NCBI RefSeq assembly: GCF_002217755.1
Contig: NZ_BCFL01000023.1
Location: 124,001 to 188,000, forward strand
Source of the DNA: Streptomyces hyaluromycini
Lineage (GTDB): Bacteria > Actinomycetota > Actinomycetes > Streptomycetales > Streptomycetaceae
Direction: 5' to 3'
DNA length: 64,000 nt
The notes under the pieces were generated by a model. That model had not been told where the DNA came from and did no database searches. It worked only from the letters and a program-made list of their open reading frames with translations. Made by a program: the position numbers and the translations under genes. Every line of letters begins with the position of its first letter. The stretch's first letter is position 1. Shown piece after piece: positions 25,913-34,190 of the stretch.

Positions 25913-27421
25913 CTAGGAGTCGGGAGTGCCGTAGCGCTTGCGCACACGGGCCTTGAGGAGCTTTCCGGAGGCGGTGCGCGGGAGTTCGTCCGCGAGCACC
26001 ACCGACTTGGGGACCTTGTACTTGGCGAGCCGCCCGGCCAGCGAGGCGAGCACCTCGTCGGGGTCGAGGACGACACCCTCGCGGGGCACGACCACCGCAC
26101 GCGGCACCTCGCCCCACTTGTCGTCCGGTACGCCGATCACCGCGCACTCGACGATGCCGGGGTGGGCGAGGAGCACGTCCTCGATCTCGGCGGGGTAGAT
26201 GTTCTCGCCCCCGGAGATGATCATGTCCTTGAGGCGGTCGACGACGAAGACGTAGCCGTCCTCGTCGACCGTGGCCGCGTCCCCGCTGCGGAACCAGCCG
26301 TCCGCGAAGGAGGCCGCGGTCTCCTCCGGCAACCCCCAGTAGCCGGGCATGACATGGGGTCCGCGGACCATGATCTCGCCGGGCTCGCCGACGTCGACCG
26401 GAGTCAGGTCGGGCCGTACCACCCGTACGTCGGTGAAGAAGTGCGGTACGCCGGCCGAGCCCGCCTTGCTGATCGCGTGCTCGGCGTCGAGGAAGAGGGC
26501 GCCGGGTGCGGCCTCGGTCATGCCGTAGCCCTGCAGGAAGGTCAGCCCCCGTTCCTGGTAGACCGCGATCAGCGGAGTCGGGACCGGGGAACCGCCGCAG
26601 GTGAGGATGCGCAGGGAGGACAGGTCGGCGTCCGGCCAGCGGGGGTGGCGGGCCACCTGGTCGAACATCGTGGGGACCCCGAACATGAAGGTGATCCGGT
26701 GCTGTTCGATCAGGTCGAAGGTGGCCTCCGGGTCGAAGGCCTCCACCAGGACACAGGTGCCGCCCTTCAGGAGGACCGGGAGGGTGAGCATGTTGAGGCC
26801 CGCCGTGTGGAACAACGGGGCCGAGACCAGGGCGCGTTCGTCGGCGATCAGGTCGGTGTCGACCAGCACGTTGAGCGCGTTCCAGGTGAGGTTGCCGTGC
26901 GTGAGCATCGCGCCCTTGGGGCGCCCGGTCGTCCCCGAGGTGTACATGATGATGCAGGTGTCGTCGGGCACGACGGGTTCGTCGATCGGGTCGTCGGCGG
27001 CGGCCGCCAGCAACTCCTCGTACTCCGGGCCCACTTCGACGTACGTCCGGACGTCGGTGGTGCCGGGCAGGCCGGCGACCAGGCCGGCGTGCGAGGGACC
27101 GTAGAGGAGGGCCTTCGCGCCGGAGTCGGCGAGCTGGTAGGCGATCTCGGGCCCTACCAGGCGGGTGTTGAGCGGGACGAAGACCGCGCCGAGGGTGCCG
27201 GCCGCGAACAGGGTCTCCAGGTAGGCGGGGTGGTTCGGGCCGAGGTAGGCGATGCGGTCGCCGCGGCGGATGCCCCGGGTGCGCAGGGCGTGGGCCAGGC
27301 GGGTGGTGCGTGCGTGCAGTGTGCGGTAGTCGGTCGGCTGCCCGCCGAACACCAGTGCCGTGCGGTGCGGGGTCTTGCGGGCCCGGCGTGCGGGCCATGA
27401 CCCCAGTCCCTCGTTGCGCAT
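25913..27421 (-). CDS. Fatty-acyl/aryl-CoA synthetase (AMP-binding, FadD type)
   Basis: 502 residues. The adenylate-forming family motifs are in order: IIMYTSGTTGRPKGAM (A3), PLFHTAGLN, FLQGYGMTEA (A5), GWFRSGDAATVDEDGY (A7), DRLKDMIISGGENIYPAEIE (A8), and a C-terminal PRTASGKLLKARVR with the catalytic Lys. Activates a carboxylic acid to its CoA thioester using ATP. It lies 10 bp downstream of the amidohydrolase and upstream of the MaoC hydratase. The chain length or ring structure of the substrate cannot be told; FadD3-like ring catabolism or long-chain acid use are both possible. Confidence 0.88.
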   Translation of the reverse strand: MRNEGLGSWPARRARKTPHRTALVFGGQPTDYRTLHARTTRLAHALRTRGIRRGDRIAYLGPNHPAYLETLFAAGTLGAVFVPLNTRLVGPEIAYQLADSGAKALLYGPSHAGLVAGLPGTTDVRTYVEVGPEYEELLAAAADDPIDEPVVPDDTCIIMYTSGTTGRPKGAMLTHGNLTWNALNVLVDTDLIADERALVSAPLFHTAGLNMLTLPVLLKGGTCVLVEAFDPEATFDLIEQHRITFMFGVPTMFDQVARHPRWPDADLSSLRILTCGGSPVPTPLIAVYQERGLTFLQGYGMTEAAPGALFLDAEHAISKAGSAGVPHFFTDVRVVRPDLTPVDVGEPGEIMVRGPHVMPGYWGLPEETAASFADGWFRSGDAATVDEDGYVFVVDRLKDMIISGGENIYPAEIEDVLLAHPGIVECAVIGVPDDKWGEVPRAVVVPREGVVLDPDEVLASLAGRLAKYKVPKSVVLADELPRTASGKLLKARVRKRYGTPDS

Positions 27422-27431
27422 CTGCGGCCCC

Positions 27432-28307
27432 TTACGACTTGGTCAGCCCGAGCAGGCGGGCGGCGTTCTCCTTGAGGATCTTCGGCCGGACCTCGTCCTT
27501 GATCGGCAGCTTCTCGAAGTCGGCGAGCCACCGGTCGGGGGTGAGGACGGGGAAGTCGGAGCCGAACAGCACCTTGTCCTTGAGCAGCGTGTTGGCGTAC
27601 TGCACCAGCTGCGGCGGGAAGTACTTCGGCGACCAGCCGGACAGGTCGATGTGCACGCCCGGCTTGTGGGTGGCGACGGCGAGGGCCTCGTCCTGCCAGG
27701 GGAACGACGGGTGCGCCAGGATGATCTTCAGGTGCGGGAAGTCGGCCGCCACGTCGTCCACGTGCAGCGGGTTGCTGTACTTCAGCCGGATCCCGCCGCC
27801 GCCCGGGACGCCGGCCCCGATGCCGGTCTGGCCGGTGTGGAAGAGGGCGACGGTGCCGGTCTCCTCGATCACCTCGTAGAGGCCGTACGTCACCGCGCGG
27901 TCGTTCGGGAAGAAGCCCTGGATGCTGGGGTGGAACTTGAACCCCTTCACCCCGTACTCCTCGACCAGGCGGCGGGCCTGCCGGACACCGGCCTTCCCCC
28001 GGAACGGGTCGATGGAGGCGAAGGGGATCAGCACGTCGGAGTTGGCGGCCGCGGCCTCGGCGACCTCCTCGTTCGGTACCGGCGCGGTGCCGGTCGCGGA
28101 CTCGGCGTCCACCGTGAAGATCACGGCGGCCATGTTCCGCTCCCGGTAGTGGGCGGCCGTCTCCTCGATCGTCGGCTTCCGCGCGCCCTCGACCTTGAAG
28201 TAGGCGGCGGAGGCGGCGTGCAGGTCGTCGTCGAGGGAGGAGTGCCCCCGGGAGGAGACCTCGGCGTGCGTGTGGACGTCGATCGCGGTGAGAGCCTCGA
28301 TGTCCAT
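27432..28307 (-). CDS. Amidohydrolase-2 family protein (ACMSD-like)
   Basis: 291 residues. The metal-dependent TIM-barrel hydrolase/decarboxylase motifs are AIDVHTHAEV (H-x-H), GFKFHPSIQGFFPND, ILAHPSFPWQDEALA (His) and LFGSDFPVLTPDRW (Asp). Members decarboxylate or hydrolyse ring-cleavage products and related acids. ATG 28307 overlaps the SDR stop (TGATG) and has GGAGG upstream, so it is coupled to the SDR. With ligase, SDR and MaoC partners, it probably acts in aromatic or alicyclic acid breakdown. The exact step is unknown. Confidence 0.85.
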   Translation of the reverse strand: MDIEALTAIDVHTHAEVSSRGHSSLDDDLHAASAAYFKVEGARKPTIEETAAHYRERNMAAVIFTVDAESATGTAPVPNEEVAEAAAANSDVLIPFASIDPFRGKAGVRQARRLVEEYGVKGFKFHPSIQGFFPNDRAVTYGLYEVIEETGTVALFHTGQTGIGAGVPGGGGIRLKYSNPLHVDDVAADFPHLKIILAHPSFPWQDEALAVATHKPGVHIDLSGWSPKYFPPQLVQYANTLLKDKVLFGSDFPVLTPDRWLADFEKLPIKDEVRPKILKENAARLLGLTKS

Positions 28308-29224
28308 CACGCCTCCGGGAGCTTGGGCGCCGGGATGCCGACCGTCTGGAGTTCGGCGCCGACCGAGGTGGGGAAGGCGTCGGCCAGGGTGTCCGGGGTC
28401 CAGCCGCCGTCCGCGTAGGCCGCCCTGATCTCCTGGGGATGCGACCAGAGTGCCACCTTGTCGCCGCCGATGCCGATGGCCTGGCCGGTGATCGAGCGGG
28501 CGGCCTCGGAGGCCAGGAAGGGGACCAGGGCCGCGCAGTCCTCGGGGGTGCCGAAGCCCTCGCCCTTGCGCAGGAGGTCCGGGAGCGGCTCGCCGTTCTT
28601 CATGGCCTCGACGTACGGGGCGAAGGCCGGGATGGTCTCGGTCATCGCGGTGGCGGCCACCGGGACGATCGCGTTGACGGTGATGCCCGCCCGGCCCAGC
28701 TCCATCGACCAGGTGCGGGCCATGGCGGCGATGCCGGCCTTGGCGGCGGCGTAGTTGGTCTGGCCGAAGTTGCCGCGCTGGCCGGCCGGGGAGCCGACCA
28801 GGATCAGGGTGCCGCCCTCGCCCTGCTCGCGCATCCGGACGGCGGCCGCGCGGGCGCAGGTGAAGGTGCCCTTGAGGTGGGTGGCGATCACCGCGTCGAA
28901 GTCGTCGTCGGTCATCTTCCACAGCACCTTGTCGCGCAGGATGCCCGCGTTGGTGACCAGGATGTCGAGGCGGCCGAAGTCGTGGACCGCCCTGCTCACG
29001 AGCCGGTCCGCGGCCTCGGCGGTGCCGACCGGGACCACCTCGGCCACGGCGGTGCCGCCGGCCTCGGCGATGGACTTCACGGCCTGGTCGGCGACGGCCT
29101 CGTCCACGTCGTTGACGACCACTGAGGCGCCGTGGGCGGCGAGGGCGTGGGCATAGGCGAGGCCCAGGCCCCGGCCGCTGCCGGTGACGACGGCGGCCTT
29201 GCCGGTGAGATCGATGGTGGGCAC
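28307..29224 (-). CDS. SDR-family oxidoreductase
   Basis: 305 residues. Rossmann-fold short-chain dehydrogenase: VVTGSGRGLGLAYAHAL (cofactor loop), NDVDEAV, ILVTNAGILRD, and the catalytic Ser...Tyr-x3-Lys in LVGSPAGQRGNFGQTNYAAA. The C-terminal 60 residues extend beyond a classical FabG and resemble the hydroxyacyl-CoA dehydrogenase part of multifunctional enzymes. GTG 29224 is chosen for its AAGGGA site; the upstream extension overlaps the operator region. It is the first gene of the operon, facing the MarR gene, and probably oxidises a beta-hydroxyacyl-CoA intermediate. Confidence 0.88.
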   Translation of the reverse strand: MPTIDLTGKAAVVTGSGRGLGLAYAHALAAHGASVVVNDVDEAVADQAVKSIAEAGGTAVAEVVPVGTAEAADRLVSRAVHDFGRLDILVTNAGILRDKVLWKMTDDDFDAVIATHLKGTFTCARAAAVRMREQGEGGTLILVGSPAGQRGNFGQTNYAAAKAGIAAMARTWSMELGRAGITVNAIVPVAATAMTETIPAFAPYVEAMKNGEPLPDLLRKGEGFGTPEDCAALVPFLASEAARSITGQAIGIGGDKVALWSHPQEIRAAYADGGWTPDTLADAFPTSVGAELQTVGIPAPKLPEA

Positions 29225-29295
29225 GGTCGGTCCCTTCACAGACGACGATGGTGGCCCCGGGGGCCACCTGCGGCTTTCGTGATCGAAGCTAAGAG

Positions 29296-29323
29296 CAATA
29301 ATTGTTGTCGTCAATAGTTGTTG
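29296..29323. promoter_or_regulatory. Tandem MarR-type operator boxes
   Basis: CAATAATTGTTG (29296-29307) and CAATAGTTGTTG (29312-29323) are two near-identical 12-mers 16 bp apart. The first is itself a near-palindrome (CAAnAATTnTTG). They lie midway between the divergent SDR operon and the MarR gene, in a locally AT-rich patch. AT-rich inverted repeats in a divergent promoter are the usual MarR-family layout, so the adjacent regulator is the likely ligand. Confidence 0.55.
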
Positions 29324-29376
29324 CCGACCTACGGGTGCCTCATGCTGGAATCTGTCCGACAGCCCGCCCCGCCCCC

Positions 29377-29874
29377 GTGGCCCGTACCAGGGAGACCGCC
29401 ATCACCGGCCAGCACACCGAGAACCCGACCTCGATCGACGCCGACGAGCCGTGGATGCGCGGGCTGCACGCGGACACGGGCTACCTGCTGTACCGCCTGG
29501 GTCTGCGCTCGGGCCAGCTCTTCAACACGTTCCTTCAGGAGTCGGGGCTGCGGCTGCGCCACTACGCCGTGCTGCGTTTCCTCGCCGGCTCGGAGGGCTC
29601 GCTCCAGCGGGAGCTGAGCACCCGGCTCGGCTACGACCCGAGCGCGATCGTCGGCCTGGTCGACGACCTGGAGAAGCTGGGCTTCGCCGAGCGGCGCCCC
29701 TCCCCCGACGACCGCCGCAGCCGGATCGTCGTCCTGACCGAGACCGGCCGGGGGTTCCTGCGGGACACCGACGAGGCGGGCCAGCGCGTGACGAACGAGT
29801 TGCTGGGCCCGCTCGACCCCGCCGAGCGGGCCACGCTCCACGCCCTGCTGCTGCGCGCCGCCGACCGGCCATGA
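29377..29874 (+). CDS. MarR-family transcriptional regulator
   Basis: 165 residues from GTG 29377, or 139 from ATG 29455; neither has a clear ribosome-binding site. Winged-helix core: SGLRLRHYAVLRFLAGSEGS, STRLGYDPSAIVGLVDDLE (recognition helix) and AERRPSPDDRRSRIVVLTE (the wing, with the MarR-typical DRR). It is divergent from the SDR/amidohydrolase/ligase/MaoC operon and most likely represses it until a phenolic or acyl-CoA ligand binds. Upstream in-frame codons reach into the operator boxes and were not used as starts. Its stop overlaps the IclR gene start (ATGA). Confidence 0.85.
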   Translation: MARTRETAITGQHTENPTSIDADEPWMRGLHADTGYLLYRLGLRSGQLFNTFLQESGLRLRHYAVLRFLAGSEGSLQRELSTRLGYDPSAIVGLVDDLEKLGFAERRPSPDDRRSRIVVLTETGRGFLRDTDEAGQRVTNELLGPLDPAERATLHALLLRAADRP

Positions 29875-30644
29875 CCGCGGCCGCCCGGTCCGCGCCCGAC
29901 CGGCTGCTCGCGGTGCTGGCCGCCTTCGACCACGGGCATCCGGCGCTGAGCCTGTCCGGCATCAGCCGCCGGGCCGGGCTCTCCCTGACCACCGCGCACC
30001 GGCTGGTCGGGGCGCTCACCGCATGGGGCGCGCTGGAACGGGACTCGGACGGCCTTTACCACGTGGGCCTGCGGCTCTGGGAGCTGGCCGCGCTCGCGCC
30101 GCGCGGTCTGGCGCTGCGTCAGATCGCGTTGCCGTACCTGGAGGATTTGTACGAAGCGACCCACGAGAACGTGCAGTTGGCGGTGCGGGACGGGTCCGAG
30201 GTCGTCTACATCGAGTGGCTGTCGGGACGCTCGGCGGTGGGCGTGCACATCCGGGTGGGCGCCCGCTGGCCGCTGCACGCGACCGGAGTGGGGCTCGCCC
30301 TGCTCGCCCACGAGACACCCGAATTCCAACAGGACTACTGCGCGGGCCCGCTGGCGTCCTTCACGCCGTACACCGTGACGGATCCGGACAGGTTGCGGCG
30401 CTCGCTGGCCGAAGTCCGGCGTACGGGTGCAGCGGTGAGCAGCCGTCAGGTCACCGACGACGCGCTGTCGGTGGCGGCTCCGGTGCGCGGGGCGACCGGA
30501 CAGGTGGTCGCGGCCGTCTCGGTGGTGGTGCCCGAGGCCGACGCCCAGGTACCGGTGCTGGTCCCGGCGGTGCGGCTGGCGGCCCGCGGGATCTCCCGGG
30601 CGCTGGGCTGGCAGCCGGACGGGACGGCGGGCCGGGCCGGGTAG
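29871..30644 (+). CDS. IclR-family transcriptional regulator
   Basis: 257 residues. The N-terminal helix-turn-helix SLSGISRRAGLSLTTAHRLV is followed by the IclR effector domain with VQLAVRDGSEVVYIEWLSG, HATGVGLALLA and a C-terminal AVSVVVPEAD. ATG 29871 overlaps the MarR stop, so both regulators are made together. IclR proteins commonly control aromatic-acid and short-chain acid catabolism, which fits the facing operon. It may sense a different intermediate from the MarR protein. Confidence 0.88.
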   Translation: MTAAARSAPDRLLAVLAAFDHGHPALSLSGISRRAGLSLTTAHRLVGALTAWGALERDSDGLYHVGLRLWELAALAPRGLALRQIALPYLEDLYEATHENVQLAVRDGSEVVYIEWLSGRSAVGVHIRVGARWPLHATGVGLALLAHETPEFQQDYCAGPLASFTPYTVTDPDRLRRSLAEVRRTGAAVSSRQVTDDALSVAAPVRGATGQVVAAVSVVVPEADAQVPVLVPAVRLAARGISRALGWQPDGTAGRAG

Positions 30645-30653
30645 CGTGTCCGG

Positions 30654-31994
30654 GTGACGACGAGTGACGTGTACAGAGAGCTGGGCGAGGCCGCCTGGGC
30701 GTGGGTGCTGGGGCAGGTCCGGGAGGACGGGGGTCCCTGGCTGCCGGAGTCGGTGCCGGAGGAGGAGCCCGGAAACCTCGCACCCGCCGAGGACCGGGAC
30801 TCGCTGTACTCGGGCATCGCGGGCCTGGCCCCGGCGCTGGCGGAGATCGCGCGGTACCGGACACGGAGCGGGCCGGAACAGGCCCTGGCGGCCGGGATCG
30901 TGAGCAGGCTGTCGGCGCAGGCACCCCTCGTGGCCGAACCCTCCCTCTACATCGGCCTGGCGGGCCACGCCACGGCGCTGCGGCTCCTCGCCCCGGGCAG
31001 CGAGGCCGTCGTGCTGCGGCGGCTGGCCGAGCTGGCGACCCCCGAGGGCTGGCCGACGACCACCACCTTCGTACCGGACTCCGACGCACCTCTGACCGAC
31101 ATCATCATGGGCGTCGCGGGCGTGGTCATGACGGCCGTCTGGGCGGGCGGCGAGTACGCGGAAGCGATCGCGACCACCGGCGGCGAGGCCCTGCTTCGGA
31201 TGGCGGACCGCACGGAGGCGGGCCTGGACTGGGGAATCTCGCCGAGTACGGAGTGGCGCTGCCCGAACTACTCGCACGGCGCCGCCGGAGTGGGCGCCGC
31301 ACTGGCGGTGGCGGGCGCGGCGCTGCACCGCGAGGACTTCGTCGCGGCCGCCGTGGACGCGGCCCGCCATGTGCTGGCCATGGGCTCGCTCGCGGACGGC
31401 GGTTTCGTCGTCCCGCACACCATCCCGCCGTCGAAGCGGGAGGTCGAGCCGGTGACGTACACCTGGTGCCACGGCCCGGCGGGCACCTCGCACCTGTTCG
31501 CGGCGCTCGGCCACGCGGGCGTCGCCGAGGTGGCAGGGCACGACGTCGAGGAGTTGCGGCAGCGCTGCCTGACCTCGATCCTCACCTCCGGGCTCCCGGA
31601 GCGGCTGCGCCCCGGGTTCTGGGACAACGACGGCCGCTGCTGCGGGACGGCGGGCGTCGGGGACGTCCTCCTCGACGCCGCGCAGGACACCGCGGGGACG
31701 CCGAGGGCGGACACGCTGGTGAGCGGCGCGGTGCGGATGGGGGACGCGCTGGTGGAGCGGGCGGTCAGGGACGGGGCCGGCGCCCGCTGGCGGTTCGTGG
31801 AGTACCGCATCGAGTCCCCGCTGCTGCCGCCGGGCACCTCCTGGATGCAGGGCGCGGCCGGCATCGCGGCGTACCTGCTGCGCCTCGCCCGGTACCTCGA
31901 CACCGGTCCGGACGCGCCGGTCGTGGACCGCCCGGACCAGTGGTGGGCGGTACCGGCGCGGGTGCGTGGTGAGCGGCCGACGCTGATCAGCTGA
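30654..31994 (+). CDS. Orphan LanC-like protein
   Basis: 446 residues. It has the glycine-rich barrel repeats of lanthionine cyclase C proteins: SLYSGIAGLAP, LYIGLAGHATAL, NYSHGAAGVGAAL (H208), YTWCHGPAGTSHL (C272), and RCCGTAGVGDVLLDA (C329-C330), then WMQGAAGIAAYL. Bona fide LanC enzymes bind zinc with Cys, Cys and His, the latter two as a CHG motif. Here CHG reads CCG, so the His ligand is replaced by Cys. No precursor, LanB or LanM dehydratase lies nearby. It follows the IclR gene by 9 bp and ends in an 8-bp convergent overlap with the sulfatase. It may be a stand-alone LanC-like enzyme (glutathione/thiol addition) rather than a lantibiotic cyclase. Confidence 0.78.
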   Translation: MTTSDVYRELGEAAWAWVLGQVREDGGPWLPESVPEEEPGNLAPAEDRDSLYSGIAGLAPALAEIARYRTRSGPEQALAAGIVSRLSAQAPLVAEPSLYIGLAGHATALRLLAPGSEAVVLRRLAELATPEGWPTTTTFVPDSDAPLTDIIMGVAGVVMTAVWAGGEYAEAIATTGGEALLRMADRTEAGLDWGISPSTEWRCPNYSHGAAGVGAALAVAGAALHREDFVAAAVDAARHVLAMGSLADGGFVVPHTIPPSKREVEPVTYTWCHGPAGTSHLFAALGHAGVAEVAGHDVEELRQRCLTSILTSGLPERLRPGFWDNDGRCCGTAGVGDVLLDAAQDTAGTPRADTLVSGAVRMGDALVERAVRDGAGARWRFVEYRIESPLLPPGTSWMQGAAGIAAYLLRLARYLDTGPDAPVVDRPDQWWAVPARVRGERPTLIS

Positions 31995-33777
31995 CCGTCG
32001 CCGTCGCCGTGTAGGTGACCTCGTCGTCCCCGTGGTGGGCGGTGCCCCGGCAGGTGAGGGTCGTCGCGGTGGAGACCTGGGGGCGGCTGACGCGCCAGTG
32101 GACAGTGAGGCGTTCGCCGGGGTCCAGGCGGGGCGCGGTGGCCGTGTCCCGGGCGTGGGCCGTCCAGCCGCTCGGGGTGTCGAGGGCGAGCCGGGCGGCG
32201 TTCCAGGGACGCGCGGAACCGTTGGCGAGCGTGGCGGTGACCGTGAACTCCGTTCCCCCACCGCTGACTTCGAGAGTCACGCCGAAGGGCCTGCGCGGGT
32301 ACACCGGTGCCCACGACGCGTGCATCAGCTTCACCAGCGCGTCCGCCCGGGCCGGCCGGGCGGCGGCCAGGTCGTGCTCCTCGCCGGGGTCCCGGGCGAG
32401 GTCGTACAGCTCCACGTCCCACTGGTCGTCCGGGGCGCGGCGGTCCTGGCCGGGGGCGAACCGGACCGCCTTGAGGTCGCCCTGCCGCAGGGCTTCGGCG
32501 AGCCGGTCGCCGCGGCCGTGGTCCGCGGCGTTCTGACGGGCGGTGACGCCGTCGTGGTTGCGGTAGAAGTAGAGGCTGTCGTGGCGGGCGGTGTCGGCGG
32601 AGCCGCGCAGGAGCGGGGCGACGGAGAGGCCGTCGACGTCCGCGGGGGCGGGCGCGCCCGCGAGCTCGGCGAGGGTGGGCAGCAGGTCGGTGAGCGGGGT
32701 GGGCCGGTCCGTGGTGCCGGCCTTGACATGCCGCGGGGACCAGGCGATGAACGGGACGCGGATGCCGCCCTCGTACAGGTTCCGCTTGTAGCCGCGCAGC
32801 GGGCCGTTGCCGTCGAAAAGGTCGGGGTCGGTGCCCGCCTCCTCGTGCGGGCCGTTGTCGCTGGTGATCAGGACCACCGTGTTGTCGGCGAGGCCGAGCG
32901 CGGTGAGCTTGTCGGTGACGTCGCCGACGAGGGTGTCGAAGCTGGTGACCTGGGCGGCGTGCCGCTCGTTGGGACCGGTCCAGGGGCGGTCGGCGTACTC
33001 GCCGACGTGCGGGTCCTTGCTGGGCGCGTGCGGCAGGGTCGGGGCGAGGTAGAGCAGGAACGGCTCGTCCCGGTGGGTGTGGAGGAAGCCGAGGGCACGC
33101 TCGGACATGAGGTCGGGTGCGTAGACCTGCTGGGCGCCGCCCTTGTTGGCCGGGATCTCCTCGCGGGTGCCGTTGTGCCACAGGTACTCGGGGAAGTAGT
33201 CGTGGGCGTGGTGGTGGGTGAGGTAGCCGTAGAACTCCTCGAAGCCACGGGCGTTGGGGTGGCTCGGCGTGATGCCCGGGATGTTGGGTCCGAAGCCCCA
33301 CTTGCCGATCAGGCCGGTGCGGTAGCCGAGCGCCCTGAGTGCCTCCGCGAACGTGAAGTCCCGGTCGGTGAGGGCGCCTTGGCCGCCGGGTCCCCAGGGG
33401 TTGGTGCGGATGGTCGCGTGCCCGCCGTGCAGGCCGGTGAGCAGCGAGCAGCGCGAGGGCGCGCACACCGGGGCGGGCGCGTAGGCCTGGGTGAAGCGCA
33501 GCCCCTCGGCGGCGAGGGTGTCCAGACGCGGGGTGTGCATCAGCTGCTGGCCGTAGGAGCCGAGTTCGCCGTAGCCGAGGTCGTCGGCGAGGATCACGAC
33601 GAAGTTGAGCCGGCCGGACGGGTGCTGCGCGGCCGGGGCCGCCACGGCGGGCTTGACGGTGTGCCGGGGCTGCTCGGCGGCCGACTGTGCCCCGTCCCCG
33701 TCCTCGCACCCCGCGACCGCCGCGAGCGCGACGGGCGCGGCGGCGGCCCCGGTGAGGAAACGGCGGCGGCTGGGCAT
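31987..33777 (-). CDS. Tat-exported lipoprotein sulfatase
   Basis: 596 residues. RRRFLTGAAAAPVALAAVAGC is a Tat signal with lipobox Cys24. The arylsulfatase domain includes VILADDLGYGELGSYG (metal Asp pair), C105 in the VCAPSRCSLLTG motif (C-x-P-S-R, converted to formylglycine by a sulfatase-maturating enzyme) and GLIGKWGFG. It continues with LITSDNGPHEE (metal site) and YEGGIRVPFIAW. A C-terminal beta domain of about 110 residues follows. ATG 33777 has GGGGGA upstream. It releases sulfate from aryl or glycan sulfates on the outer face of the cell. A perfect inverted repeat lies in its leader. It overlaps the LanC-like gene tail to tail by 8 bp. Confidence 0.9.
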   Translation of the reverse strand: MPSRRRFLTGAAAAPVALAAVAGCEDGDGAQSAAEQPRHTVKPAVAAPAAQHPSGRLNFVVILADDLGYGELGSYGQQLMHTPRLDTLAAEGLRFTQAYAPAPVCAPSRCSLLTGLHGGHATIRTNPWGPGGQGALTDRDFTFAEALRALGYRTGLIGKWGFGPNIPGITPSHPNARGFEEFYGYLTHHHAHDYFPEYLWHNGTREEIPANKGGAQQVYAPDLMSERALGFLHTHRDEPFLLYLAPTLPHAPSKDPHVGEYADRPWTGPNERHAAQVTSFDTLVGDVTDKLTALGLADNTVVLITSDNGPHEEAGTDPDLFDGNGPLRGYKRNLYEGGIRVPFIAWSPRHVKAGTTDRPTPLTDLLPTLAELAGAPAPADVDGLSVAPLLRGSADTARHDSLYFYRNHDGVTARQNAADHGRGDRLAEALRQGDLKAVRFAPGQDRRAPDDQWDVELYDLARDPGEEHDLAAARPARADALVKLMHASWAPVYPRRPFGVTLEVSGGGTEFTVTATLANGSARPWNAARLALDTPSGWTAHARDTATAPRLDPGERLTVHWRVSRPQVSTATTLTCRGTAHHGDDEVTYTATATVS

Positions 33778-33803
33778 ACGGATCCCCCGGTGTGACGACG
33801 GCA

Positions 33804-33850
33804 CATGGTCCTGGACCGATGGTGATCGCAGCCGTCCGTCCAGGACCATG
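33804..33850. promoter_or_regulatory. 13-bp perfect inverted repeat in sulfatase leader
   Basis: CATGGTCCTGGAC (33804-33816) and GTCCAGGACCATG (33838-33850) are exact reverse complements separated by 21 bp. They lie 27-73 bp upstream of the sulfatase start. The repeat could be a dimeric regulator operator or an RNA hairpin in the 5' leader. Nothing else in the 176-bp gap stands out. Confidence 0.5.
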
Positions 33851-33953
33851 CACACGCTGTGAACACTCTGTTTCGACTCGTGAGAGGGAATTCCGGGGCC
33901 GGAGGTTCCCGCTCCACGACATCGGAATGATCACAGACGGGTGTGCGGCCCGG

Positions 33954-34190
33954 TCACATGGGTGCCGGTTCGGGCGCCCCCGTGCGGGGCACGGGCGTGT
34001 CGTCCTCCAGGGGGTGGGCGTAGCGGCGGAAGCCGGGGACGTGTTCGGCCCGGCGCAGGGCGCCCCGGTAGAGGACCATGCCGTGGACGGAGGTGCCGTC
34101 GTCGCGCCAGCAGACGAGGGGGACCCGGCGGGCGTCCCCCTCGTCGGTGACGAACAGGGCCACGTGCCCGTCGGCCGCCAGCAGGCTCAT
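33954..34190 (-). CDS. Small conserved-looking protein, unknown
   Basis: 78 residues, not recognised. It starts MSLLAADGHVALFVTDEGD and has VPLVCWRDDGTSVHGMVLYR in the middle, suggesting a compact beta-rich fold; the tail is Pro-rich. Its ATG overlaps the stop of the maleate-isomerase-like gene (ATGA), so it is co-translated as the last gene of the 39279-33954 cluster. Coding bias and coupling support a real gene. Confidence 0.6.
   Translation of the reverse strand: MSLLAADGHVALFVTDEGDARRVPLVCWRDDGTSVHGMVLYRGALRRAEHVPGFRRYAHPLEDDTPVPRTGAPEPAPM

Noticed and set aside
29302..29376. Upstream in-frame starts for the MarR gene, and an ATC preceded by GGGAGA near 29401
   Set aside because: The upstream codons overlap the operator boxes, and ATC is not a credible start without direct evidence.
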